The notes under the pieces: model-generated
Databases searched by the model: none
What the model was told of the DNA's origin: nothing
The model's input: only the letters and a program-made list of their open reading frames with translations
Assembly: GCA_036273735.1 (NCBI GenBank)
Contig: DASUHA010000071.1
Span: 27,519-91,518 of the forward strand
Length of the DNA stretch: 64,000 bases
Origin: 13-2-20CM-66-19 sp036273735
Lineage (GTDB): Bacteria; Pseudomonadota; Gammaproteobacteria; Steroidobacterales; Steroidobacteraceae
Direction of reading: 5' to 3'
Part shown: one piece after another, positions 45,823 through 52,621 of the stretch
Layout: every line of letters begins with the position of its first letter
How positions within the stretch are numbered: the stretch's first letter is position 1
Position numbers and translations under genes: made by a program

Positions 45823-47006
45823 AGCTGCAGGAGATCCGTACCTTCGTCGTCGGGAATCCGCCACCGCACAACGGCGGGCGCTACTTCGTATTCGCCAAAC
45901 TGACGACTGCCGATGGCATCTCGGGGATCGGCGAGGCGTATGGCGTCCCGTTCGAGCCCCATCATGTCGCGAAGCTGATCGAGGACGTGTTTGGCCGTTA
46001 TCTCGAGGGCGAAGACCCGCACGACGTCGAGCGGATCTGGCGGCGCGTCTACTCTTCCGGCTACTCGCAACATCCGGACCTCACTCTCATGGGCATCCTC
46101 AGCGCGCTCGAGATGGCCTGCTGGGACATCATCGGCAAGGCGGCGGGCCAACCGGTCTACAAGCTCCTCGGCGGCCGCGTGCACGAGCGGCTGCGCACCT
46201 ACACCTACATTTATGCCAGGCCCGGAGATCGCACGGACATCTATCAGGATCCGGATCTATCGGCAGAGCGGGCGGCGGAATATCTTGCGCAGGGATTCAC
46301 GGCGTTGAAGTTCGATCCGCTCGGACCCTATTCGGCCTTCGACGGCCGGCAGCCTTCGCTCGCGGCGCTCGATCGCTGCGAGCGTTTCATGCGGCAGCTG
46401 CGCTGCGCGGTGGGCTCGAAGGCCGATCTTCTCTTCGGCACGCACGGGCAGCTGACCGCGGCGGGGGCCATCCGTCTGTCGCATCGCATCGCGCCCTACG
46501 ATCCGCTCTGGTTCGAGGAGCCGGTGCCGCCGGATGCACCGGAGGAAATGGGCAAGGTAGCGCGGGCCACGCGCGTGCCGATCGCGGCCGGAGAGCGTCT
46601 CGCCACGAAGTATGATTTTGCGCGGCTGCTCGCGGCAGGCGGCGCGGCCATCCTGCAGCCGAACTTGGGGCGCGTGGGCGGCCTCCTGGAGGCCAAAAAG
46701 ATCGCGGCGCTCGCGGAGGTACAGCACGCGCAGATCGCGCCACACCTGTACTGCGGCCCGGTGGTGGGGGCTGCGAACATCCAGCTCGCTGCGTGCAGCC
46801 CGAATTTTCTCATCCTCGAGGGCATCGAGCGCTGGCAGGGCCTGCACGCGCAACTGCTGCGCAAGCCGATCCGCTGGGAGGAAGGCTACGTCATTCCGCC
46901 GACCGAGCCGGGGCTCGGCGTCGAGCTCGATGAGGCGGTTGCCGCTGCGCATCCGTACGCGGATGCGGCGTTGCACCTGGAGATGGCCGGGGAGCCTGTT
47001 TTATAG
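45819..47006 (+). CDS. enolase-superfamily enzyme (mandelate racemase type) 2
   Basis: 395 residues; ATG overlaps the previous stop. Candidate residues: Lys and Asp in ALKFDPLGPYS, His in LLFGTHGQLT, Glu in LWFEEPVPPD, Glu in IAAGERLATKYD, His in APHLYCGPVV. This pattern is closer to the mandelate racemase/sugar acid dehydratase subgroup than to copy 1. Operon with LysR and flavoprotein 2 suggests a betaine or hydroxy-amino acid substrate, unproven. Ends in a REP-like palindrome that overlaps its stop codon. Confidence 0.8.
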   Translation: MKLQEIRTFVVGNPPPHNGGRYFVFAKLTTADGISGIGEAYGVPFEPHHVAKLIEDVFGRYLEGEDPHDVERIWRRVYSSGYSQHPDLTLMGILSALEMACWDIIGKAAGQPVYKLLGGRVHERLRTYTYIYARPGDRTDIYQDPDLSAERAAEYLAQGFTALKFDPLGPYSAFDGRQPSLAALDRCERFMRQLRCAVGSKADLLFGTHGQLTAAGAIRLSHRIAPYDPLWFEEPVPPDAPEEMGKVARATRVPIAAGERLATKYDFARLLAAGGAAILQPNLGRVGGLLEAKKIAALAEVQHAQIAPHLYCGPVVGAANIQLAACSPNFLILEGIERWQGLHAQLLRKPIRWEEGYVIPPTEPGLGVELDEAVAAAHPYADAALHLEMAGEPVL

Positions 47007-47039
47007 CGCTGGATCCGGGCTCCTGCCCGGCCCAGCGCT
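47005..47039. repeat. REP-like palindrome, copy B
   Basis: Same palindrome family as 23196-23231: left arm AGCGCTGGATCCGGGC, loop TCC, right arm TGCCCGGCCCAGCGCT. It again overlaps a stop codon (TAG at 47004-47006). Confidence 0.7.
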
Positions 47040-47066
47040 GGCGGCGCGAGTCCGGTCCCCAGGGGC

Positions 47067-49739
47067 ATGGTCTGGAAGGAGTGGACGTATCTCGACAAGC
47101 CGATGACGCAATTCGAGCAGGCGGTCTCGGCGGTGCCGCGCCATACTCCCCAAATGAGCAGTCAGAGCACGGGTGAAAGACGGATCCCGCAGGAAGCGGC
47201 TGCGGTGATCATCGGCCAGGGAGGGATCGTCGGCGCAGCGGTCGCACACCATCTGATCGAGCGCGGCTGGAAGAACCTCGTCGGCATCGACAAATCGGCC
47301 ATTCCGACCGACATCGGCTCCACTGCCCATGCCTCGGACTTCTGCTACATGACGAGTCACGACAGGATGTCGGTCTTCACCACCCTCTACAGCCGCGAGT
47401 TCTACGAGAGCCTGGGACACTACAGCCGGGTCGGCGGCCTCGAGCTGGCCCGGGTGGGCGACGATGAGCGCATGGAGGAGCTGAAGCGCAAGGTGGGATC
47501 CTCCAAGGCCTTCGGTGCGCGGGCACATCTCATCTCCGCAGCACGCGCGAAAGAGTATTTTCCGCTGCTCGAAGAACGGGTGATCCAGGGCGCGCTCTGG
47601 GATCCTGACGCCGGGCTGGTGGTTCCCCGCTCGCAACGGGTTGCGGGCGTTCTGCTCGAGCGTGCGGTGGCGAGCGGCAGCCTGCAGACCTTCGCCAACA
47701 CGCCGGCGCTGTCGGTGGATATCCAGAACGGACGGATATGCGGTGTGGAGACCCGCAAGGGCTACATCAAGACTCCCGTCGTCATTCTCGCCTGCGGCAT
47801 CTGGGGACCGCTGCTCGCCACGCGCATGGGGTCGCCGCTGCCGCTCATGCCTTTCGAGCATCCGCTGCTCTTCTTCGGACCCTTCAACGAGTTCGCCGGG
47901 ACCGGCAAGGAGATCGGCTATCCGCTGATGCGCGATCAAGGCAATTCCGCGTACATGCGCGATACCGGCGATCCCAAGACCGCAGAGGGCGGCCAGCTCG
48001 AGTGGGGCTACTACGAGCAGAACGAGCCTCGCCTGGTCTATCCGCGGGATATCGCCGAGCCCGGTGAGGCCCGCCTGTCGCCCTCCATGCGGGATATGGA
48101 CATCGATCAGGTGATGCAGGCCTATGAGCGCGCCACCGAGCTCGTGCCGCTGCTCGGGGAGTTGGGATGGGACTCTAAGCGCTCCTTCAACGGCCTCATG
48201 TCCATCACGGCCGACGGCTCACCGCTCGTCGGCGAGTCGCCGGAAGTCGGCGGTCTTTGGTTCGCCGAGGCCGTGTGGGTGAAGGATGCCCCGGGAGTCG
48301 CCAAGGTTCTGGCGGAATGGATGACCACGGGCCGTTCGGAATGGGATACCTGCACCATCGACATCGCGCGTTTCTACGCGGTGCAGAAGACGGCGGGCTA
48401 TGTCTTCGGGCGCTGCTTCGAGACGGCCAAGAAAGTCTATAACCCGGCCGTGCACCCGCGCGAGCCGTACCTCACCGGGCGCGACCTGCGCCGCGGTCCG
48501 TTCTGGCCACGCGAGAAGGAGCTCGGTGGCTACTTCATGGAGGCTGCCGGGTGGGAGAGAGCCCACGGTTACAGCGCCAACGAGCGTCTGCTGGAGACAT
48601 ACGGAACGCGCGTGCCGGAGCGGCGCAATGAGTGGGATGCGCGCCACTTCTGGCCCGTCTCCAATGCCGAGCAGCTCGCCATGAGCGACAACCTCGGCAT
48701 GATCAACCTGTCGCACTTCGCCATCTACGATGTTTCGGGCCCCGATACCGAGGCATTCCTCGAATACCTCTCGGTCGCGAAGGTCGGAGGAGGGACGGCG
48801 TTGGGGCAGGGCGTATACACGCATTTCCTCGACGAGGCCGGAGGAGTGCATTCGGATCTGACCATCATCCGACTGAGTGCTTCCGAATATCGCGTCGTGT
48901 GCGGCGGCAGCACCGGACCTCGCGACCTCATGTGGATGCGACTGATCCGCGATGCGCGGGGATTCAAGGTGCATATCGCTGACCGCTCGGACGACCTGGT
49001 CACCCTTGGCCTTTGGGGTCCGAACGCGCGACGCACTTTACAGACCGTGGCCGACGAGCCGGAGGCGCTGACACACGAGCGCTTCCCGTTCGCGGCCGCT
49101 CGATCGATCCGTGTACGCGGCCTGCCGGTCTGGGCATTCCGCATTTCCTACGTGGGCGAGCAGGGGTGGGAGCTCTACGTTTCGCCGAGCTACGGCTTGG
49201 GGCTCTGGGACCTGCTGTACGAGCAGGGAGTCATACCCGTGGGCATCGAGACCTACGCCAACACCCGGCGGATGGAGAAGAGCCTGCGCCTGCAGAACGC
49301 AGACCTGCTCACGGAGTACAACCTCTACGAGGCCGGCCTCGCGCGACCCAAGGTCAAGGCTGACGCCTTTCACGGCAAGGCCGCCTACGTTGCCCAGCGC
49401 GAGCGGCCGCGGCAGCCCGCATACCTGTGTACGCTCACGATGGAAAGCAACACCGATGCCGCTGGGGTGGCCCGCTATCCGGTGGGGCAGTGGCCCATAC
49501 TCGATCCGGACTCGGGCGACGTGCTGATCGATGACGTCGGACGCCGCTCATCCACGACCAGCATCGCCTTTGGTCCGTCGGTGGGAAAGAACATCGCCCT
49601 CGGCTATCTGCCGGAACAATATGCGCAGGAAGGGCGTGCGCTCCTCATGGAGTATTTCGGCGAGCACTACCCGCTGCGGGTGGCGGGAGTGGGGCAGCGG
49701 GCGCTTTACGATCCGGGTAACGAGCGTCCAAAGTCCTGA
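47067..49739 (+). CDS. sarcosine/dimethylglycine dehydrogenase-like flavoprotein 3 (divergent)
   Basis: 890 residues from ATG 47067; the true start may be Met 13 or Met 30, since the FAD motif VIIGQGGIVGAAVAHHLIER begins near residue 47. A DAO domain is followed by a T-protein-like domain (ISYVGEQGWELYVSPSYGLG, RRMEKSLRLQNADLL). It differs from copies 1 and 2: the flavin-attachment region reads IGSTAHASDFC instead of GSTWHAAGG, so the Trp and the glycines are lost while the His stays. A substrate or cofactor change is likely. It follows the palindrome, so it may have its own promoter. Confidence 0.82.
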   Translation: MVWKEWTYLDKPMTQFEQAVSAVPRHTPQMSSQSTGERRIPQEAAAVIIGQGGIVGAAVAHHLIERGWKNLVGIDKSAIPTDIGSTAHASDFCYMTSHDRMSVFTTLYSREFYESLGHYSRVGGLELARVGDDERMEELKRKVGSSKAFGARAHLISAARAKEYFPLLEERVIQGALWDPDAGLVVPRSQRVAGVLLERAVASGSLQTFANTPALSVDIQNGRICGVETRKGYIKTPVVILACGIWGPLLATRMGSPLPLMPFEHPLLFFGPFNEFAGTGKEIGYPLMRDQGNSAYMRDTGDPKTAEGGQLEWGYYEQNEPRLVYPRDIAEPGEARLSPSMRDMDIDQVMQAYERATELVPLLGELGWDSKRSFNGLMSITADGSPLVGESPEVGGLWFAEAVWVKDAPGVAKVLAEWMTTGRSEWDTCTIDIARFYAVQKTAGYVFGRCFETAKKVYNPAVHPREPYLTGRDLRRGPFWPREKELGGYFMEAAGWERAHGYSANERLLETYGTRVPERRNEWDARHFWPVSNAEQLAMSDNLGMINLSHFAIYDVSGPDTEAFLEYLSVAKVGGGTALGQGVYTHFLDEAGGVHSDLTIIRLSASEYRVVCGGSTGPRDLMWMRLIRDARGFKVHIADRSDDLVTLGLWGPNARRTLQTVADEPEALTHERFPFAAARSIRVRGLPVWAFRISYVGEQGWELYVSPSYGLGLWDLLYEQGVIPVGIETYANTRRMEKSLRLQNADLLTEYNLYEAGLARPKVKADAFHGKAAYVAQRERPRQPAYLCTLTMESNTDAAGVARYPVGQWPILDPDSGDVLIDDVGRRSSTTSIAFGPSVGKNIALGYLPEQYAQEGRALLMEYFGEHYPLRVAGVGQRALYDPGNERPKS

Positions 49740-50310
49740 TACAGGCGCCGAATGGCAAGGAGGATGACGGATGGCCGCACTGTCTCACCGCCGCCGGCTT
49801 CCGGCCCCGCCGCCCAATTCATTGAGCCGATTGAGTCGACGATCCTTTGTGGGCTCCTCCACATTAGAATGAAATCGCTCCCGTAGCGGCTTAACGATCA
49901 AGAGCAGCCCGCGTCGGACCGAGACGCGTTCTTCGGACGCTGCGCCCTTTATCTCCAAACAACAAAGGGTTAGCCGAAGTGTTGACAAACACTTGACTTC
50001 TGAGTTCGTCGCGAGTAAAAAGCCCAACTCATGATCACTTCAATCAGAAAAGCACTCGATACGCGTGCCGCGGCAGGCTGCTTCAGCCCGTCGCGGTCGC
50101 ATATGTTGCTCGGGCAATATCCGGCCCGAGTCAACCCGACCGAGTCCTGATTGGCCTTGCCTCCGGCGCAAGGCCGGGGGCAGACAGGTCACGAGAGCAG
50201 CAGTCCCGCTCTCTGACCGCCCAAAACCCCCGCCCAAAGTCCGGCGCACGCTACGATCCGTCGCATGGAGACGGGGAGCCGTCAAGCGACACACAAAGCC
50301 CTCGATTTGA
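49740..50310. other. 571-base gene-free stretch upstream of the tRNA array
   Basis: No credible gene on either strand. Two hairpins stand out: CTCGGGC/GCCCGAG at 50109-50130 and GGCCTTGC/GCAAGGCC at 50153-50175. No integrase, transposase or attachment-site repeat can be recognised. One promoter candidate is listed separately. Confidence 0.6.
49993..50021 (+). promoter_or_regulatory. candidate sigma70 promoter upstream of the tRNA array
   Basis: TTGACT at 49993-49998, a 17-base spacer, TAAAAA at 50016-50021. It is the best hexamer pair before the array but lies about 290 bases ahead of the first tRNA, so the link is tentative. Confidence 0.3.
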
Positions 50311-50386
50311 GCGGGGTTGGTCTAGTGGCTTTGGGCCTCTGCCTTCCAAGCAGATGAGGCGGGTTCGATTCCCGCACTCCGCTCCA
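50311..50386 (+). tRNA. tRNA-Gly(TCC)
   Basis: Acceptor GCGGGGT pairs with ACTCCGC; anticodon loop CTTCCAA on stem TCTGC/GCAGA; T-arm GCGGG TTCGATT CCCGC; discriminator T with encoded CCA. First unit of the array. Confidence 0.95.
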
Positions 50387-50395
50387 CCATATTTT

Positions 50396-50469
50396 TGCCG
50401 ACAGTCCCACCGGGCGTGGGAACCGGACTGTTAATCCGGACGTGCTGCGTTCGAGTCGCAGGTCGGCAG
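50396..50469 (+). tRNA. tRNA-Asn(GTT)
   Basis: Acceptor TGCCGAC/GTCGGCA; anticodon loop CTGTTAA on CCGGA/TCCGG; T-arm CTGCG TTCGAGT CGCAG; D-loop has GG. Bases after the discriminator are CCC, so a full CCA is not encoded. Confidence 0.93.
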
Positions 50470-50476
50470 CCCTTCC

Positions 50477-50551
50477 GGCCTGTGATGCGACAGGTGTCGC
50501 AGCCGAGCTGTCTACTCGGTGAGAGCGGATCGTTACCGCTACAGGTCGCCA
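50477..50551 (+). tRNA. tRNA-Asp(GTC)
   Basis: Acceptor GGCCTGT/ACAGGTC; anticodon loop CTGTCTA on CCGAG/CTCGG; T-loop is ATCGTTA (T54 and A58 changed) on AGCGG/CCGCT; CCA encoded. Confidence 0.88.
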
Positions 50552-50555
50552 ATTT

Positions 50556-50627
50556 GCCCCGGACCTTGGAGGTAGACGACTCCTACAAAGTTGTCGGATA
50601 GGGTTCGATTCCGCTACTGGGGCACCA
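50556..50627 (+). tRNA. tRNA-Val(TAC)
   Basis: Acceptor GCCCCGG/CTGGGGC; anticodon loop CCTACAA on CGACT/AGTTG; T-arm around GGGTTCGATTCC with one irregular base; short D-arm; CCA encoded. Confidence 0.82.
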
Positions 50628-50633
50628 AATCAT

Positions 50634-50708
50634 GGGGCATGGGCAAGGAACCCGGAGAATCCTTGCAAGATTCTAGCCTGCAGGGTGCGAGTCCCTGATG
50701 CTCCACCA
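50634..50708 (+). tRNA. tRNA-Ala(TGC)
   Basis: Acceptor GGGGCAT/ATGCTCC; anticodon loop CTTGCAA on GAATC/GATTC; T-arm CAGGG TGCGAGT CCCTG, i.e. G at position 55; short D-loop CAAGGAA; CCA encoded. Confidence 0.88.
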
Positions 50709-50714
50709 GCGTTT

Positions 50715-50790
50715 GCCTCGATAGCTGAGATGGTTCAAGCGCTCCCCTGAAGAGGGAGAGACGAAGGTTCGAGCACTTCTCGAGGCACCA
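50715..50790 (+). tRNA. tRNA-Phe(GAA)
   Basis: Acceptor GCCTCGA/TCGAGGC; anticodon loop CTGAAGA on CTCCC/GGGAG; canonical D-loop GG and T-loop TTCGAGC; CCA encoded. Confidence 0.95.
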
Positions 50791-50795
50791 GTCAT

Positions 50796-50882
50796 GCGTC
50801 ATTAGCCAGCTATGTAGGCTGAACCGGCTGTAACCCGGTTGTCCCAGTGGCCCGCAAGGTTAGATTCCTTGATGACGCACCA
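50796..50882 (+). tRNA. tRNA-Tyr(GTA)
   Basis: Acceptor GCGTCAT/ATGACGC; anticodon loop CTGTAAC on ACCGG/CCGGT; long class II variable arm. T-loop TTAGATT has A at 56, and the D-loop AGCTATGTA has no GG but a T where G19 is expected. CCA encoded. Confidence 0.9.
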
Positions 50883-50920
50883 ATTCGCCTTAGTTCGAAA
50901 GTTAAGTCGAGGAGATTCAC

Positions 50921-50935
50921 ATGACACGTAAGTAG
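50921..50935 (+). other. 4-codon mini-ORF with strong ribosome-binding site
   Basis: GAGGAG 6 bases before ATG, then Thr-Arg-Lys and a TAG stop. Past the TAG the frame stays open as APKLKGFDNAFRSQQGHL up to a TGA, overlapping the start of the next gene in another frame. It could be a translational leader, or the remnant of a longer N-terminus. Confidence 0.35.
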
Positions 50936-50960
50936 GCACCGAAACTGAAAGGGTTTGACA

Positions 50961-51728
50961 ATGCGTTCCGATCTCAACAAGGTCATCTGTGAGCATGAGC
51001 GCCGTGGCTCACATGACTCCTATCGTCAGGTACGGCACAAAAAGTCGTTCGCACTGAATGAGGATTCGCCGGCATTCGAGAGCATGAAGGCTCGATACGG
51101 GGGGAATATCAAGGACTTTGGTGAGCACCTGAGCCCGCTCTACGGTCAGGTCCGAAAAGCGCTCGGGAGACGGTGGGACGATTTGTATTCCGATCTTCGG
51201 CGCAACTTCGATGCTCGATCGGTCATCAATGCGCACATCCTGCAGCACCTCTACGACCGCTTTGAGAAGGACTGCTATATCAAGAACGGCGAGATCTACG
51301 TCGGGCCAAGGCATTTCCGCTATGGCGGCTGGCGTCTGCGGGATCAGCGGAACGTAGAGTTCTACGTAGACCCGCGCGATGGCATCATCAAGCGCAACCC
51401 CTGGTATGGATACCGCGAGCCGATCAAAGAGTTGCCGGTCACTCTCGTCGAGCTCGACCGTGATCATGTGCTGCGCAAGGTGAACGGTCTCTGGTTCCAC
51501 TTCACGATGGCGGACGTCCCTTCCGGCCAGTGGCGTCAGGATACGAAAGGAGGCTGGCGATTCGTCTCCACGCGGGTAACTGACGTATTCGACGGCACAT
51601 ACAAGGAAGACGCTCGCGAGCAGTACAGCCGCGTCGGCGGACGATCCCGTGTATTGAAACCCCTGCGGTATCATGCCGAGAAACGGTCCGCTTCAAAAGC
51701 GGATCTGAGGCGCGCAGGTTTGCGATGA
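50961..51728 (+). CDS. uncharacterised protein encoded inside the tRNA array
   Basis: 255 residues from ATG 50961 (a TTG two codons upstream is possible). Basic protein beginning MRSDLNKVICEHERRGSHDS. Middle block HLSPLYGQVRKALGRRWDDL then YSDLRRNFDARSVINAHILQ; then a beta-rich, aromatic part with YVGPRHFRYGGWRLRDQRNV and EFYVDPRDGIIKRNPWYGY. From memory the MRSD-x2-KVI start and the PL..GR.WDD.YS motif recall a family of hypothetical proteins in other phyla, but no search was done. No membrane segment, signal or nuclease motif seen. The stop is 3 bases before tRNA-Glu(CTC), so RNase P cutting would define the mRNA 3' end. Function unknown. Confidence 0.8.
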   Translation: MRSDLNKVICEHERRGSHDSYRQVRHKKSFALNEDSPAFESMKARYGGNIKDFGEHLSPLYGQVRKALGRRWDDLYSDLRRNFDARSVINAHILQHLYDRFEKDCYIKNGEIYVGPRHFRYGGWRLRDQRNVEFYVDPRDGIIKRNPWYGYREPIKELPVTLVELDRDHVLRKVNGLWFHFTMADVPSGQWRQDTKGGWRFVSTRVTDVFDGTYKEDAREQYSRVGGRSRVLKPLRYHAEKRSASKADLRRAGLR

Positions 51729-51731
51729 CCC

Positions 51732-51809
51732 GATGCTCAATGCAAAGTGGCCCGAGCAGCACGCCTCTCAAGCGTGGCCTACCGGATTCGAGTTCCGGGA
51801 GCATCGCCA
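51732..51809 (+). tRNA. tRNA-Glu(CTC)
   Basis: Acceptor GATGCTC/GAGCATC; anticodon loop CTCTCAA on CACGC/GCGTG; T-arm CCGGA TTCGAGT TCCGG; G73 and CCA encoded. Starts 3 bases after the protein gene. Confidence 0.93.
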
Positions 51810-51814
51810 TACAT

Positions 51815-51888
51815 GAACCGTGAGCAGCCGGCGAAGCAGGCGGACTTTCAAGCCGTCATGATGGGATCGACACCCATACGGTTCACCA
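51815..51888 (+). tRNA. tRNA-Glu(TTC)
   Basis: Acceptor GAACCGT/ACGGTTC; anticodon loop CTTTCAA on GCGGA/GCCGT with an A-G mismatch closing the loop; T-loop ATCGACA on ATGGG/CCCAT; CCA encoded. Confidence 0.86.
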
Positions 51889-51894
51889 AATCAT

Positions 51895-51977
51895 GCCGCC
51901 GTGGTGGAATAGGCAGACACGTGGGTTCGAGAAGCCCATGCCTCGGCGTACGGGTTCAAGTCCTGTCGGCGGCACCA
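51895..51977 (+). tRNA. tRNA-Leu(GAG), class II
   Basis: Leu-type body: acceptor GCCGCCG/CGGCGGC, D-arm GTGGAATAGGCAGACAC, extended variable region, T-arm ACGGG TTCAAGT CCTGT, A73 CCA. Aligned to bacterial tRNA-Leu, the loop is TCGAGAA with anticodon GAG and C at position 33. A shifted reading would give CGA, which I consider less likely. Confidence 0.82.
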
Positions 51978-51983
51978 ATTAAT

Positions 51984-52060
51984 GCTCCGGTAGTCCAATC
52001 GGCAGAGACGATGCGCTTAGAACGCATGCGCTGTGGGTTCGAATTCCACCTGGAGCACCA
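51984..52060 (+). tRNA. tRNA with anticodon TAG (Leu codon CTA), short variable arm
   Basis: Acceptor GCTCCGG/CTGGAGC; anticodon loop CTTAGAA on ATGCG/CGCAT; variable loop only GCGCT; T-arm GTGGG TTCGAAT TCCAC; A73 CCA. A Leu anticodon on a class I body, which is not the normal bacterial Leu form. Confidence 0.88.
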
Positions 52061-52064
52061 ATTT

Positions 52065-52141
52065 AGCGGGGTAGGCGAAGGTAGTTTCGCGACGGTCTCA
52101 TAAGCCGAACAAGGTGCGTGCAAGTCGCACCCCCGCTACCA
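52065..52141 (+). tRNA. tRNA-Met(CAT), elongator type (Ile2 possible)
   Basis: Acceptor AGCGGGG/CCCCGCT with A1-T72 paired, so not an initiator; anticodon loop CTCATAA; T-arm GTGCG TGCAAGT CGCAC with G55; D-loop AGGTAGTT; CCA encoded. A lysidine-modified Ile tRNA would look the same. Confidence 0.87.
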
Positions 52142-52145
52142 ATTT

Positions 52146-52213
52146 CTCCCGGCCGGTGGACGGAGGCGACGCTACGAACGTCGCCGTCGAAGGTTCGAAT
52201 CCTTCTCGGGAGG
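52146..52213 (+). tRNA. tRNA-Arg(ACG)
   Basis: Acceptor CTCCCGG/TCGGGAG; anticodon loop CTACGAA on CGACG/CGTCG; T-arm GAAGG TTCGAAT CCTTC; G73 followed by CAT, so CCA is not encoded. The D-arm is short. Confidence 0.88.
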
Positions 52214-52219
52214 CATTTC

Positions 52220-52296
52220 GGCGCTGTAGCACAACCGGCAGATGCGGGTGTCTCAAAAGCACCGGGTTGCAGGTTCGAATCCTGCCAGCGCCACCA
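52220..52296 (+). tRNA. tRNA with anticodon CAA (Leu codon TTG), short variable arm
   Basis: Acceptor GGCGCTG/CAGCGCC; anticodon loop CTCAAAA on GGTGT/GCACC; variable loop GGGTT; T-arm GCAGG TTCGAAT CCTGC; A73 CCA. The body resembles phage-type tRNA-Arg(TCT) from memory, yet the anticodon is a Leu one. Confidence 0.88.
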
Positions 52297-52302
52297 GTCC
52301 AT

Positions 52303-52377
52303 ACCTCACTAACTCATGTAGTAGAGCCGCGCCTCTTAAGCGTTGGGAAGATGGTGCAAGTCCATCGTGAGGTACCA
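52303..52377 (+). tRNA. tRNA-Lys(CTT)
   Basis: Acceptor ACCTCAC/GTGAGGT; anticodon loop CTCTTAA; D-loop ATGTAGTA has A18 G19; T-arm GATGG TGCAAGT CCATC has G55; A73 CCA. Confidence 0.88.
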
Positions 52378-52382
52378 ATTAC

Positions 52383-52456
52383 GTGGCGGAACGCGAATAG
52401 ATAGCTCGCAGGTTGTGACCCTGCTGTAGCTGGTGCAATCCCAGCCCGTCACCCCA
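52383..52456 (+). tRNA. tRNA-His(GTG)
   Basis: Acceptor GTGGCGG/CCGTCAC; anticodon loop TTGTGAC on GCAGG/CCTGC; T-arm GCTGG TGCAATC CCAGC; C73 and CCA. The base before G1 is C, so the G-1 expected for His identity is not encoded. Confidence 0.88.
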
Positions 52457-52459
52457 AAT

Positions 52460-52536
52460 CGCTCGGTGGCCGAGTAGCAAAGGCACCCGCCTGCAAAGCG
52501 GTAAGATCGCTGGTGCAAGTCCAGTCCGAGCGTCCA
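52460..52536 (+). tRNA. tRNA-Cys(GCA)
   Basis: Acceptor CGCTCGG/CCGAGCG; anticodon loop CTGCAAA on CCGC/GCGG; T-loop TGCAAGT with G55; D-loop GAGTAGCAAA; T73 (Cys identity base) and CCA. Confidence 0.88.
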
Positions 52537-52541
52537 GTTAT

Positions 52542-52616
52542 CTGAGTGTGGGTTAGAGGTTGACCGCTTGCCTTGGGAGCAAGTCCACGAAGGTTCGAGT
52601 CCTGCCATTCAGACCA
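52542..52616 (+). tRNA. tRNA-Pro(TGG)
   Basis: Acceptor CTGAGTG/CATTCAG; anticodon loop CTTGGGA on CTTGC/GCAAG; D-loop with GG; T-loop TTCGAGT; A73 CCA. Confidence 0.9.
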
Positions 52617-52621
52617 GCTTC

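Noticed and set aside
49740..50310. Integrase, transposase or attachment site next to the tRNA array
   Set aside because: No matching coding motif or flanking direct repeat could be found, so the mobile origin of the array stays a hypothesis.
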